Below, piece after piece: positions 17,729-27,495 of a DNA stretch of 56,212 nucleotides. Under the pieces are notes generated by a model. It was not told the DNA's origin. It ran no database searches and saw only the letters and a program-made list of their open reading frames with translations. The stretch spans positions 1-56,212 of the forward strand of contig CAJJDI010000018.1 of the NCBI GenBank assembly GCA_905182835.1, read 5' to 3'. This DNA comes from an uncultured Flavobacteriaceae bacterium (GTDB taxonomy: Bacteria; Bacteroidota; Bacteroidia; Flavobacteriales; Flavobacteriaceae). The position numbers and the translations under genes are program-made. Position 1 is the stretch's first letter; each line of letters starts with the position of its first letter.

Positions 17729-18235
17729 TTAATTTTTAAAGTCAATACTTACTGAATTTACACAATACCTCTTACCTGATTCCGTAGGTCCATCATTGAA
17801 AACATGCCCAAGGTGACCTCCACAATTTGTACATAATATCTCTACTCTAACCATGCCTACAGAATAATCATCTTTGTATTCAACACTTCCTTTTATAGCA
17901 TTATCAAAACTTGGCCACCCACAGTTTGATTCAAACTTTTGATCACTAGTGAAAAGCGGATTATCACATCCTTTACAATTATATACACCTTCTTTCATAT
18001 GAATGTTATACTCACCTGTGCCAGGTCGTTCTGTACCTTTATTAATTAAAACTCTATATTCTTCATCATTGAGAATCTCTTTCCATTCTTTATCACTTTT
18101 TTTCATTTTATATTCTTTTATTTTTTGAGTAGACTTAACTACAGAGGGCTTTATGTTTTGAGGTGTGTAATTTATATATCCAAAAATACAAAATGTAACT
18201 AAAACAATAGGGAGTATTTGTGTGTAAAATTTCAT
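17729..18235 (-). CDS. msrB: peptide-methionine (R)-S-oxide reductase MsrB, membrane-anchored or exported
   Basis: 168 residues. A hydrophobic segment at about 7-22 looks like a signal anchor or uncleaved signal peptide, placing the enzyme in the periplasm. The SelR domain (about 46-168) has zinc cysteines C87, C90, C135 and C138, and the catalytic cysteine C158 in RYCVNSVSIDF. It repairs methionine-R-sulfoxide in proteins. An internal Met at residue 44 (MKKSDKEW) could start a cytosolic form, since the catalytic domain begins there; the longer form is preferred because the hydrophobic segment is well formed. Confidence 0.9.
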   Translation of the reverse strand: MKFYTQILPIVLVTFCIFGYINYTPQNIKPSVVKSTQKIKEYKMKKSDKEWKEILNDEEYRVLINKGTERPGTGEYNIHMKEGVYNCKGCDNPLFTSDQKFESNCGWPSFDNAIKGSVEYKDDYSVGMVRVEILCTNCGGHLGHVFNDGPTESGKRYCVNSVSIDFKN

Positions 18236-18312
18236 AACTGTATTTATTTAATATACTAATATTACTATTTATGTTATAGAAATATTATATTAGGCAAAAG
18301 TATTTTATTTAT

Positions 18313-19626
18313 ATGAAAATATATCAAAAAGGGGATAAAAAATTATTAAATGCTTGGGCGTTTTATGATTGGGCCAATTCTGTTTATCCGTTAGTGATTT
18401 CAACTGCTATTTTTCCAATCTATTATGGGTTTATAACAGAAAGTAATAAGTATATTGAGTTTTTAGGATTTAATTTTAAAAACACAGCGCTTATTAGTTT
18501 TGTAACAGCATTAGCATTTTTAGTGCTAGTTATAATAACACCAATTCTTTCAGGTATCGCAGATTACACAGGGATGAAAAAGAAATTTATGAAGTTTTTC
18601 TGTTTCATGGGCTCTATTGCTACCATCTCTTTATATTGGTTTGATATTGATAATCTTACCCTTGGTCTTGTTTACTATTTATTTGCTATGATTGGATTCT
18701 GGGGTAGTTTAGTCTTTTACAACTCCTATCTGCCAGAAATAGCTTTTGAAAACCAGCAAGATTCGGTTAGTGCTAAAGGCTACTCTTTAGGTTATTTTGG
18801 AAGTGTTATATTACTAGTTTTTAACCTCCTCATGGTTAATTTCCCTGATTCATTTGGCATAATTACTGAAGGTGATACACAAGCACCTCTAATGGCAATG
18901 AAAATATCATTTATCACTGTAGGAGTATGGTGGTTTGTATTTAGTTTATACACTTTTTATTATCTCCCTAACCCTAAAATAACTTCAAAAATTAATAGCA
19001 AAATTTTATTTAACGGCTTTAAAGAATTAAAAGAAGTTTGGAAAATTTTAAAGGTCCATCCTTTTCTAAAAAGTTACTTGCTTGCTTTTTTTATATATAG
19101 TATTGCTTTACAAACTGTTATTTTAGTTGCGATTTATTTCGGAGAGCAAGAAATTGATTGGGCTGAAGGAGAAAAAACAGGTGGTCTGATAGTTAGTATA
19201 CTTATAATACAGCTTATAGCTATTGTAGGAGCATTAGTTAGCGCCAAGGTTTCTGAAAAATTTGGAAATATTTATACACTTATTATATTAAATATATTAT
19301 GGGCTATTTTATGCTTCTATGGCTATTTTATTGAAACTTCTAATGATTTTTATTTAGCAGCAGGATTAGTAGGTTTGGTTATGGGAGGTATACAGGCCCT
19401 TTCAAGGTCTACATTCTCAAAATTCTTACCAGAATCCGATAACAATACTTCATTTTTTAGCTTTTTTGATGTAACTCAAAAAGTAAGTATAGTTGTAGGT
19501 ATGGTGCTTTTTGGTACCATAGATCAGATAACTGGCAGTATGAGAAACTCAATGTTGTTTTTTATGATTTTCTTCGCTATTGGAGCATTTTTATTGATCA
19601 AGCTGCATAAAAAAATAAAAGCTTAA
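18313..19626 (+). CDS. MFS transporter, UMF1/Atg22-like family
   Basis: 437 residues with about 12 transmembrane segments. The N-terminus NAWAFYDWANSVYPLVI and the inner-loop motif GIADYTGMKKKFM are typical of the UMF1 (Atg22-like) branch of the major facilitator superfamily; GGIQALSRSTFSKFLPE near the second half is also characteristic. Substrates of this branch are mostly unknown; vacuolar Atg22 of yeast exports amino acids, but extending that here would be a guess. The gene is divergent from msrB and upstream of lon, with no partner gene that hints at a substrate. Confidence 0.83.
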   Translation: MKIYQKGDKKLLNAWAFYDWANSVYPLVISTAIFPIYYGFITESNKYIEFLGFNFKNTALISFVTALAFLVLVIITPILSGIADYTGMKKKFMKFFCFMGSIATISLYWFDIDNLTLGLVYYLFAMIGFWGSLVFYNSYLPEIAFENQQDSVSAKGYSLGYFGSVILLVFNLLMVNFPDSFGIITEGDTQAPLMAMKISFITVGVWWFVFSLYTFYYLPNPKITSKINSKILFNGFKELKEVWKILKVHPFLKSYLLAFFIYSIALQTVILVAIYFGEQEIDWAEGEKTGGLIVSILIIQLIAIVGALVSAKVSEKFGNIYTLIILNILWAILCFYGYFIETSNDFYLAAGLVGLVMGGIQALSRSTFSKFLPESDNNTSFFSFFDVTQKVSIVVGMVLFGTIDQITGSMRNSMLFFMIFFAIGAFLLIKLHKKIKA

Positions 19627-19746
19627 TTCTTCTTGGCATAGATATTGAATTATATATGTAAATGTGATACAATAATTTCTATTTTTTTATCTGATTTTCA
19701 GATCTTTATAGAATTTAAATCTTTGTTTTTTCTTTTAAAATAATAT

Positions 19747-22197
19747 ATGGCTAATAAAAATTTATTTAATATTGACAACTTGTCATTAATTGACGTGGAT
19801 GAAAACTCGGAACTTATTCCGCTAATGACACCGGAGGATGAAAAAGAAATTAATAATGAAATTCTCCCTGAATCATTACCGATACTACCTTTAAGAAATA
19901 CTGTTTTGTTTCCAGGAGTAGTAATACCTATTACTGCTAGTAGAGATAAATCTATCAAATTAATTAATGCTGCTAACAAAGGAGATAAACTTATTGGTGT
20001 TGTTTCACAGATTGATAAAAGCATTGAAGATCCTTTTTTAAATGACATATATAAAACAGGGACAGTTGCTAAGATTCTAAAAGTCTTAAAAATGCCTGAT
20101 GGAAATACAACGGTTATCATTCAAGGTAAAAAGAGATTTACTATTGAGAAAATGATTTCTGAAGAACCGTTTCTTAAAGCCATGATTGAAAGTGTTCCAG
20201 AAATAACTCCTGATTTAGGAGATTCTGAATTCAAGGCAATAATAGAATCTATTAAGGAACTTGCATTACAGATAATTAAGCATAGTCCAAATATTCCTTC
20301 AGAAGCTTCATTTGCAATTAAAAATATTGAAAGCAATTCATTTTTAGTGAATTTTGTTTCATCTAACATGAATCTGAAAGTTTCAGAAAAACAGGATCTA
20401 CTAGAAACAAATGATTTGCAAGAAAGAGCTTTAGAAACTCTTAAGTTTATGAACATTGAGTTTCAAAAACTAGAAATTAAAAATGATATTCAATCCAAAG
20501 TTCAAAGTGATTTAAATCAACAACAAAGAGACTTTTTTCTTCATCAACAGATGAAGACTATTCAGGAAGAATTAGGAGGAGTCAATCATGATGGTGAAAT
20601 TGACGAAATGAAAAGTAGAGCAAAGAAGATTAAGTGGGCAAAAGAAGTTAAAGTTCATTTTGAAAAAGAATTATCAAAATTACAAAGAATGAATCCACAA
20701 GTTTCTGAATACTCTGTTCAGAGAAATTATTTGGATTTAATTCTTGACCTGCCTTGGTCGAAATATAGTAAGGATTTATTTGATTTAGTTAAGGCACAAA
20801 AAATATTAGATAAGGATCATTTTGGTCTTGAAGACGTAAAAAAAAGAATTATAGAGCATCTTGCAGTGTTAAAGCTAAGAAACGACATGAAATCACCAAT
20901 TCTATGTTTATATGGACCTCCAGGTGTTGGTAAAACATCTCTTGGAAAATCGATTGCAAGAGCATTAGGAAGAAACTACGTCAGAATGTCTCTAGGTGGA
21001 CTTAGAGATGAAGCAGAGATTAGAGGTCACAGAAAAACTTATATTGGAGCTATGCCTGGAAGGGTAATACAAAATATAAAAAAAGCAGGGACATCTAATC
21101 CTGTGTTTGTTTTAGATGAAATTGATAAGTTATCTAATTCAAATCAAGGCGATCCTTCCTCTGCATTGTTGGAAGTGTTGGACCCAGAGCAGAATGCTGA
21201 ATTCTACGATAACTATTTAGAGTTAGGTTTTGACCTTTCTAAAGTTATGTTTATTGCTACATGTAATAATCTATCAACGATTCAACCAGCTTTACTTGAT
21301 AGAATGGAAATTATTAATGTTAGTGGTTACACTACTGAAGATAAGGTTCAAATTGGTAAGAAATTTTTATTACCCAAGCAGCAAGCTGAGCATGGGGTTA
21401 AATCATCAGAAATCAAATTATCAAAAAATGTTATTGAGAAAATTGTCGATGGTTATACAAGAGAATCTGGAGTTAGAGGTTTAGAAAAACAAATTGCCAA
21501 GGTAGTGAGGTATGCAGCAAAAAATATAGCAATGAATTTGGACTATAATTCAACAATCAAAGTTGATGATTTAAATGAAGTTTTAGGTTCTTCTAAGTTA
21601 GATAGAAGTGTATATGAAAACAATAAAGTTGCGGGTGTAGTTACTGGTTTAGCTTGGACTAGAGTAGGTGGGGATATTTTATTTATAGAATCAATAATTT
21701 CTAAAGGAAAAGGGAAGCTATCTATAACAGGTAACTTAGGGAAAGTAATGAGCGAGTCAGCTACGATAGCTTTAGAATTTATAAAAGCTAACTCTAAGCA
21801 CTTTAATATAAAGGAAGGTATTTTTGACAAATATAATATTCATATACATGTTCCAGAGGGTGCAACCCCTAAAGATGGTCCTAGTGCTGGAATAACAATG
21901 TTAACTTCATTAGTGTCTTTACTTACGCAAAAAAGGGTAAAAAAGAACCTTGCTATGACAGGTGAAATTACATTAAGAGGCAAGGTACTGCCAGTTGGTG
22001 GAATCAAGGAAAAGATCTTGGCTGCTAAGAGAGCTAAGATTACTGATATTATTTTATGTAAACAAAATGAAAGCGATATAAATGAAGTTAAACAAGATTA
22101 TTTAAAAGGGCTTAATTTCCATTATGTTACTGATATGAAAGAAGTAATAAATCTAGCTTTAACAGATCAAGATGTGCTTTATGCTAAAAAGTTATAA
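19747..22197 (+). CDS. lon: endopeptidase La (Lon protease)
   Basis: 816 residues, full-length LonA. N-terminal substrate domain (about 43-245), linker coiled coil, AAA+ module with Walker A GPPGVGKT at 390-397 and Walker B FVLDEIDK, and a C-terminal serine protease domain with the S713/K756 dyad (DGPSAG and GGIKEK). It degrades damaged and regulatory proteins with ATP. The 120 nt upstream contain an imperfect hairpin and a TTTG at 19721-19724 but no convincing promoter. porQ starts 43 nt downstream and cmk overlaps that, so lon-porQ-cmk may form a transcript. Confidence 0.95.
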   Translation: MANKNLFNIDNLSLIDVDENSELIPLMTPEDEKEINNEILPESLPILPLRNTVLFPGVVIPITASRDKSIKLINAANKGDKLIGVVSQIDKSIEDPFLNDIYKTGTVAKILKVLKMPDGNTTVIIQGKKRFTIEKMISEEPFLKAMIESVPEITPDLGDSEFKAIIESIKELALQIIKHSPNIPSEASFAIKNIESNSFLVNFVSSNMNLKVSEKQDLLETNDLQERALETLKFMNIEFQKLEIKNDIQSKVQSDLNQQQRDFFLHQQMKTIQEELGGVNHDGEIDEMKSRAKKIKWAKEVKVHFEKELSKLQRMNPQVSEYSVQRNYLDLILDLPWSKYSKDLFDLVKAQKILDKDHFGLEDVKKRIIEHLAVLKLRNDMKSPILCLYGPPGVGKTSLGKSIARALGRNYVRMSLGGLRDEAEIRGHRKTYIGAMPGRVIQNIKKAGTSNPVFVLDEIDKLSNSNQGDPSSALLEVLDPEQNAEFYDNYLELGFDLSKVMFIATCNNLSTIQPALLDRMEIINVSGYTTEDKVQIGKKFLLPKQQAEHGVKSSEIKLSKNVIEKIVDGYTRESGVRGLEKQIAKVVRYAAKNIAMNLDYNSTIKVDDLNEVLGSSKLDRSVYENNKVAGVVTGLAWTRVGGDILFIESIISKGKGKLSITGNLGKVMSESATIALEFIKANSKHFNIKEGIFDKYNIHIHVPEGATPKDGPSAGITMLTSLVSLLTQKRVKKNLAMTGEITLRGKVLPVGGIKEKILAAKRAKITDIILCKQNESDINEVKQDYLKGLNFHYVTDMKEVINLALTDQDVLYAKKL

Positions 22198-22240
22198 TAA
22201 AACCTTTATTTTTATGTTTTAGTTCATAAGAAGCTTCTTA

Positions 22241-23257
22241 ATGAAAATTTTTACCAAATTATTTATTCTATTATGTTTTTTTGAAGTTAATTCTCAAATT
22301 GCAGGAGAATCTACCTATCAGTTTTTAAATATTTCGTCATCACCAAGACAATTAGCTCTAGGAGGTAAAGAAATAACTCTTTATGATTTTGATGTAAATC
22401 AACCAAGTATAAATCCTGCTTCGTTAAATAGCAGAATGGATAATAATTTATCTATAAACTTTTCTAATTACTTTTCTGATATAAACTATGGAACTGCAGC
22501 TTATGCTTACACATTCAACAACAGAGGTAATACATTACACTTTGGATTATCTTATATTGATTATGGAAACTTTTCAGGTTACGATGAGCAAGGTAACCCA
22601 ACTAATGATTTTACTGGTAAAGAAAGTGCTTTTTCGATAGGATATTCTACTAAAATTCAACGTCTACCAGTTTACATAGGATCAAACATAAGATTTATTA
22701 CATCGTCCTTAGAACAGTATAATTCTATTGGTATTTCAGCAGATCTAGGAATTTTATATGTAAATACTGAAATTGATTTAAATGTAGGATTGGTGATTAG
22801 GAATTTCGGAACTCAATTGAAAGCATATGATGAAATATATGAAAAATTGCCGTTCGAAATTGACATTGGTGTTTCTCAGCTTTTAGAAAATGCACCATTA
22901 AGATGGTATTTGACTTTTGAAAATCTCCAAAAATGGAATATTGGTCTTTCTAACCCTTCTAGATTAACGACAGATTTAGATGGTGATATTACTGAAGAGA
23001 AAGTCACTTTTGTTAATAATATTTTCAGGCATTTGATTATTGGGGCAGAATTATTTCCAGAGAGTGTATTTAATATTAGATTAGGTTATAATTTTAAAAG
23101 GGGTGAGGAGTTGAAAATCATTGATCAATCAAATTTTTCAGGCGTTTCATTTGGTTTTGGAATGAAATTTAATAAATTACGAATTAATTACACTTATGCT
23201 AAATTTTCTAGTGCAGCAAACACAAGCTTCATAGGATTACAGTTAAATTTAAATTAA
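22241..23257 (+). CDS. porQ: type IX secretion system protein PorQ
   Basis: 338 residues with a signal peptide (cleaved after about residue 18, VNSQ) and a beta-barrel-like body. The early segment STYQFLNISSSPRQLALGG is the signature of the PorQ/PorV-like family (PorV/LptO fold). PorQ is an outer-membrane part of the type IX secretion system and binds the attachment complex together with PorZ. The order lon-porQ-cmk is common in Bacteroidota. The stop overlaps the start of cmk by one base (ATGA-type coupling is absent; the final A is shared). Confidence 0.87.
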   Translation: MKIFTKLFILLCFFEVNSQIAGESTYQFLNISSSPRQLALGGKEITLYDFDVNQPSINPASLNSRMDNNLSINFSNYFSDINYGTAAYAYTFNNRGNTLHFGLSYIDYGNFSGYDEQGNPTNDFTGKESAFSIGYSTKIQRLPVYIGSNIRFITSSLEQYNSIGISADLGILYVNTEIDLNVGLVIRNFGTQLKAYDEIYEKLPFEIDIGVSQLLENAPLRWYLTFENLQKWNIGLSNPSRLTTDLDGDITEEKVTFVNNIFRHLIIGAELFPESVFNIRLGYNFKRGEELKIIDQSNFSGVSFGFGMKFNKLRINYTYAKFSSAANTSFIGLQLNLN

Positions 23258-23949
23258 TGAATAAAAATATTATAATTGCTATTGATGGATTTGCGTCTAC
23301 CGGTAAGAGTACATTAGCTAAGTGTCTGGCTAATTACTTAAACTATACATATGTTGACTCTGGATCTATGTATAGAGCAATAACATACTATGCTCTTGTT
23401 AATAATTACCTCCCTTTTAATAATAGAAATTTAAAAGATTTTTTTAAGGTTTTAGCCGATGTAAAACTAAATTTTATATTCAATGAAAATTTAGGCTTTT
23501 CTGAAATTTATTTAAATAATATTAATATTGAAAAAGAAATTCGCTCTATTTTGGTTTCAAACCACGTTAGCTCTGTCGCTACTATATCATTTATAAGGAA
23601 ACATATGGTTAATCTTCAGAAAGAAATGAGCTTAAACAAGGGGGTTGTTATGGATGGTAGAGATATAGGTACCGTTGTTTTTCCAAATGCAGAGTTAAAG
23701 TTATTTTTAAATGCGTCCGCAGAAGTTAGAGCTGAAAGAAGACATTCTGAATATGTTAAACAAGGAGTTAAAGTCAATTATGAAGAGGTTTTAAATAATT
23801 TAAGATCTAGAGATTTAGATGACTCTAGTAGAACAGATTCCCCGTTAATTGTTGCTGATGATGCTATTGAAATAGATAACTCATTTTTATCAATGGAAGA
23901 TCAAATCTTTTTTGTAAAAAAAATCCTTAAAGATAAATTCAATCTTTAG
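23257..23949 (+). CDS. cmk: (d)CMP kinase
   Basis: 230 residues. P-loop GFASTGKST near 10-18, the CMP-binding block YVDSGSMYRAITYYAL, then VMDGRDIGTVVFPNA and the lid region RRHSEYVKQG with SRDLDDSSRTDSPL-type residues (here R-S-R-D-L-D-D). It phosphorylates CMP and dCMP for nucleotide supply. It sits directly before rpsA, as in many bacteria where cmk-rpsA is a conserved pair; here rpsA has its own promoter in the gap. Confidence 0.94.
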   Translation: MNKNIIIAIDGFASTGKSTLAKCLANYLNYTYVDSGSMYRAITYYALVNNYLPFNNRNLKDFFKVLADVKLNFIFNENLGFSEIYLNNINIEKEIRSILVSNHVSSVATISFIRKHMVNLQKEMSLNKGVVMDGRDIGTVVFPNAELKLFLNASAEVRAERRHSEYVKQGVKVNYEEVLNNLRSRDLDDSSRTDSPLIVADDAIEIDNSFLSMEDQIFFVKKILKDKFNL

Positions 23950-23960
23950 GAAAAATATTA

Positions 23961-23991
23961 TTGTCGTTTCCATTTAATATGTTTATTTTTG
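23961..23991 (+). promoter_or_regulatory. strong Bacteroidota-type promoter of rpsA
   Basis: TTG at 23961-23963, a 20-nt spacer and TATTTTTG at 23984-23991 followed by CACTCC. The predicted start is near 23998, giving a leader of about 110 nt, unusually long for this window. Confidence 0.72.
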
Positions 23992-24010
23992 CACTCCTTT
24001 TGGTAGTTTA

Positions 24011-24080
24011 TTCGATATGACAAAGGGAATAAAAAACAATAATTAACCCTTCTGAAAGTTAATTACTTAAATCTATCGAA
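24011..24080 (+). promoter_or_regulatory. structured rpsA leader, possible S1 autoregulatory element
   Basis: Inside the rpsA leader an outer stem pairs TTCGATA (24011-24017) with TATCGAA (24074-24080), both 7 nt and perfect. It encloses an inner hairpin AATTAAC (24041-24047) with GTTAATT (24058-24064). AAGGG at 24023-24027 can pair with CCCTT at 24047-24051, competing with the inner hairpin. S1 represses its own mRNA in E. coli through a folded leader; a similar role here is inferred only from position and structure. Confidence 0.4.
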
Positions 24081-24108
24081 GACTTTTAGAATACAAATTA
24101 ACTCAGAT

Positions 24109-25953
24109 ATGTCTGAAGAATTAAACAAAGAAACGATAGAAGAAGTTTCTAAACCAGTAGAAAGTACTGAAACTAAAGAGCAACCTGCTCAAGAAGAAAT
24201 TAAAATTTCACCTGAAGAATTTTTAAAAGATTTTAACTGGCACAATTATGAAGAGGGTATTGACCCAATTGATGATGCTAAGCTTGTAGAATTCGAAGGT
24301 TTAGTTAAAGAGAATTTTGTAGACACATTAACTGATGAAGTAGTTGAAGGTGTTGTTATAAATATAAGTGACAGAGATGCAATTATAGATATCAATGCAA
24401 AATCAGAAGGAGTCATATCTTTAAATGAATTTAGATATAATCCTGGTTTAAAAGTTGGTGATAAAGTTGAAGTCTTAATCGATATTAGAGAAGATGCTAC
24501 TGGGCAATTAATATTATCTCACAGAAAAGCAAGAGTAATCATGGCTTGGGATCGTGTCAACAAAGCACACGAAACAGGAGAGATAGTTAACGGATTCGTT
24601 AAGTGTAGAACTAAAGGAGGAATGATCGTTGATGTTTTCGGAATTGAAGCTTTCTTACCTGGTTCTCAGATTGATGTGAAACCTATTAGAGATTATGATG
24701 TTTATGTCAACAAAACAATGGAGTTTAAAGTTGTGAAAATTAATCACGAATTCAAAAATGTGGTTGTTTCTCATAAAGCTCTTATTGAGGCTGATATAGA
24801 ACAACAAAAGAAAGAAATAATAAAACAACTGGAAAAAGGTCAAGTACTTGAAGGTACTGTTAAAAATATCACATCTTATGGTGTGTTTATGGATCTTGGT
24901 GGAGTTGATGGATTAATACATATTACTGATCTATCTTGGTCAAGAATAAACCATCCTAGTGAAATTGTAGAATTAGATGCTAAAATCAACGTAGTTATAT
25001 TAGATTTTGATGAAGATAAATCTAGAATTCAATTAGGACTTAAGCAATTAACTAAGCATCCTTGGGAAGCTTTATCTGAAGATGTTAAAGTTGGAGACAA
25101 AGTTAAAGGTAAGGTTGTTGTAATAGCTGATTACGGTGCGTTTATTGAATTAGCAGAAGGAGTTGAAGGTTTAGTACATGTTTCAGAAATGTCATGGTCT
25201 ACTCATTTAAGATCTGCTGGTGATTTTGTAAAAGTTGGTGATGAAATTGATGCAATGATAATTACTTTCGACAGAGAAGAAAGAAAAATGTCACTAGGTA
25301 TTAAACAATTAACACCTGACCCATGGACTGACATTACTACAAAATACCCTGTAGGTTCCAAACAAACAGGTACAGTAAGAAACTTTACTAATTTTGGTGT
25401 TTTTGTTGAGTTAGAAGAAGGAATTGATGGATTGATATACATATCTGACCTTTCTTGGACTAAGAAAATAAAACATCCAAGTGAGTTTTGTGCAGTTGGT
25501 GATAAAATAGAAGTAATTACTTTAGAACTTGATGTTGAAAGTAGAAAGTTAAGTTTAGGTCATAAACAAACCTTGGATAACCCTTGGGACAAGTATGAGA
25601 CTGAATTTACTTTAAACTCAACTCATACATTTGAAATCTTTGAAATAGTTGATAAAGGGGCTACAGTGAAGTTTAACGACGACATTACTGCTTTTGTACC
25701 TTCTAGGTATTTAGCTAAAGAAGATGGATCTAAATTAGTTAAAGGTGAATCTGCTGAATTCAAGGTAATTGAATTTAATAAAGATTCTAAACGTGTTGTA
25801 GCTTCTCATACATCTGTATTTAGAGATGTTGAAGCAGAAAACATTAAAGTAGCAAACAAGAAAAATAAAAAAGAAAAATTAGAATCTAAAAACACTTTAG
25901 GTGATGCAAATGAAAAGCTGCAAGAGCTGAAAGATAAGATGGATGGAAAATAA
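24109..25953 (+). CDS. rpsA: 30S ribosomal protein S1
   Basis: 614 residues. An acidic N-terminal extension (about 1-60) is followed by six S1 RNA-binding repeats. The later repeats are seen clearly as GTVKNITSYGVFMDLGGVDG, KGKVVVIADYGAFIELAEG and GTVRNFTNFGVFVELEEGID, each ending in a DLSW or MSW motif. The C-terminus is a charged tail (KKNKKEKLESK). S1 helps bind mRNA at the ribosome; in Bacteroidota, which rarely use Shine-Dalgarno pairing, it may matter more for initiation (inference). It has its own promoter, a folded leader and a hairpin terminator. Confidence 0.96.
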   Translation: MSEELNKETIEEVSKPVESTETKEQPAQEEIKISPEEFLKDFNWHNYEEGIDPIDDAKLVEFEGLVKENFVDTLTDEVVEGVVINISDRDAIIDINAKSEGVISLNEFRYNPGLKVGDKVEVLIDIREDATGQLILSHRKARVIMAWDRVNKAHETGEIVNGFVKCRTKGGMIVDVFGIEAFLPGSQIDVKPIRDYDVYVNKTMEFKVVKINHEFKNVVVSHKALIEADIEQQKKEIIKQLEKGQVLEGTVKNITSYGVFMDLGGVDGLIHITDLSWSRINHPSEIVELDAKINVVILDFDEDKSRIQLGLKQLTKHPWEALSEDVKVGDKVKGKVVVIADYGAFIELAEGVEGLVHVSEMSWSTHLRSAGDFVKVGDEIDAMIITFDREERKMSLGIKQLTPDPWTDITTKYPVGSKQTGTVRNFTNFGVFVELEEGIDGLIYISDLSWTKKIKHPSEFCAVGDKIEVITLELDVESRKLSLGHKQTLDNPWDKYETEFTLNSTHTFEIFEIVDKGATVKFNDDITAFVPSRYLAKEDGSKLVKGESAEFKVIEFNKDSKRVVASHTSVFRDVEAENIKVANKKNKKEKLESKNTLGDANEKLQELKDKMDGK

Positions 25954-25956
25954 TTT

Positions 25957-25989
25957 CAAAAAGCCTTTCTTATGAAAGGCTTTTTTTTT
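25957..25989 (+). terminator. intrinsic terminator after rpsA
   Basis: AAAGCCTTTC (25960-25969), loop TTAT, GAAAGGCTTT (25974-25983), then an unbroken T-run to 25989. A 10-bp stem with a U-tract starting 4 nt after the rpsA stop is a textbook terminator. It also lies just before pyrR. Confidence 0.92.
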
Positions 25990-26020
25990 AACTTAAATCT
26001 ATAATTATAAATAGAACTTG

Positions 26021-26560
26021 ATGAGTAAAAATATCATACTTAATAAAAAAGAGATAGATATTATTCTACAAAGACTCGCTTGTCAATTAATTGAGAATCA
26101 TCAAGATTTTTCAAATACGATATTAATAGGCTTACAACCTAGAGGAAAATCTTTATTAAATAGATTACTTGAAATTTTAAACACTTCTTATAATATTTCA
26201 AATATTAATCATGGTCTTTTAGATATAACTTTCTATAGAGATGACTTTAGAAGAAATGAGAAAATATTAGAAGCAAATACTACTGATAATTTAGAAGTAG
26301 AAGGAAAAAGCGTTGTATTTATTGATGATGTTTTATTCACAGGTAGAACAATAAGAGCTGCATTAACAGCTATTGAAACTTTTGGCAGACCTAAAAACAT
26401 TGAATTATTAATATTAATAGACAGAAGGTTTAGTAGACATTTACCTATTCAACCTGATTATAGAGGTAGACAAATTGATGTTTATGACAATCAAAAAGTT
26501 ATTGTTAACTGGAGTGATGATCAAGGTGATGATTGTGTTTATATAATAAATAAATTATGA
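26021..26560 (+). CDS. pyrR: bifunctional pyr operon regulator / uracil phosphoribosyltransferase PyrR
   Basis: 179 residues from the ATG at 26021; a TTG directly before it (26018) is a less likely start. PRPP-binding motif VVFIDDVLFTGRTIRAA near 105-121, substrate loop region GLQPRGKSL, and the C-terminal RHLPIQPDYRGRQI match PyrR. In Firmicutes PyrR senses UMP and causes transcription attenuation of pyr genes; in Bacteroidota the RNA target is not established. It overlaps pyrB by ATGA (26557-26560). It starts 32 nt after the rpsA terminator and shows no promoter of its own. Confidence 0.9.
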   Translation: MSKNIILNKKEIDIILQRLACQLIENHQDFSNTILIGLQPRGKSLLNRLLEILNTSYNISNINHGLLDITFYRDDFRRNEKILEANTTDNLEVEGKSVVFIDDVLFTGRTIRAALTAIETFGRPKNIELLILIDRRFSRHLPIQPDYRGRQIDVYDNQKVIVNWSDDQGDDCVYIINKL

Positions 26561-27492
26561 ATGAATTAAGTGTTAATCATTTATTAGGAATTAAACATTT
26601 GAATATTGATGACCTTAACTTAATATTTAAAACTGCTGACCATTTTAAAGAAGTCATTAATAGATCCATTAAAAAGGTCCCGTCTCTTAGAGATGTTACA
26701 ATTGCAAATTTATTTTTTGAGAATTCAACTAGAACTAAATTATCTTTTGAATTAGCAGAAAAAAGACTTTCAGCGGATGTTATTAACTTTTCGTCTTCTC
26801 AATCCTCAGTAAAAAAGGGAGAAACTCTTATTGATACAGTTAATAACATATTATCAATGAAGGTTGATATGGTTGTTTTAAGACACCCAAACCCTGGAGC
26901 TGCAATATTACTTGCTAATAATGTAAATGCCACTATAATTAACGCAGGTGATGGTCCTAACGAACACCCAACTCAAGCTTTATTGGACTCATATTCTATA
27001 ATAGAGAAAATTGGTGATCTGAAAAACAGAAACATATTGATTGTAGGAGACATATCCCATAGTAGAGTTGCTCTTTCTAATATATATGCCTTACAACTAC
27101 AAGGGGCCAATGTGATGGTATGCGGGCCTAAAACTCTTATTCCTAAATACTTACATAAGCTTGGAGTTAAGGTTGAGCATAACTTCATAAAAGCATTAGA
27201 GTGGTGTGATGTTGTAAATATGCTTAGATTACAAAATGAAAGAATGAGTAATAGTTTTTTTCCTTCTGTAAGGGAATACGTTCAGCAATACGGATTAACT
27301 TTAGATATTTTAAATTCTTTAGATAAAGAAATATATGTTATGCACCCTGGACCAATTAACAGGGGAGTAGAAATATCTAGTGACGTAGCGGATTCTAAAA
27401 ACTCAATAATTTTAGATCAAGTTGAAAATGGGGTAGCAATTAGAATGGCTGTTATCTATTTACTAGCCCAAAAGAAACCTCTCAAAAAATAA
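26557..27492 (+). CDS. pyrB: aspartate carbamoyltransferase catalytic subunit
   Basis: 311 residues. Carbamoyl-phosphate motif FENSTRTKLSFE near 53-65, middle motif with RHPNPGAA and GDGPNEHPTQALLD, and the C-terminal aspartate-binding segment MHPGPINRGVEI. It makes carbamoyl-aspartate, the committed step to pyrimidines. No pyrI regulatory subunit follows, which fits the PyrR-linked class whose enzyme is not allosterically controlled. It is coupled to pyrR by a 4-nt overlap, and rnz starts 3 nt after it. Confidence 0.95.
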   Translation: MNELSVNHLLGIKHLNIDDLNLIFKTADHFKEVINRSIKKVPSLRDVTIANLFFENSTRTKLSFELAEKRLSADVINFSSSQSSVKKGETLIDTVNNILSMKVDMVVLRHPNPGAAILLANNVNATIINAGDGPNEHPTQALLDSYSIIEKIGDLKNRNILIVGDISHSRVALSNIYALQLQGANVMVCGPKTLIPKYLHKLGVKVEHNFIKALEWCDVVNMLRLQNERMSNSFFPSVREYVQQYGLTLDILNSLDKEIYVMHPGPINRGVEISSDVADSKNSIILDQVENGVAIRMAVIYLLAQKKPLKK

Positions 27493-27495
27493 AAC

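Noticed and set aside
19689-19703. Hairpin ATCTGA-TTT-TCAGAT between the MFS transporter and lon as a terminator
   Set aside because: The stem is only 6 bp, AT-rich, and not followed by a clean U-tract on either strand.
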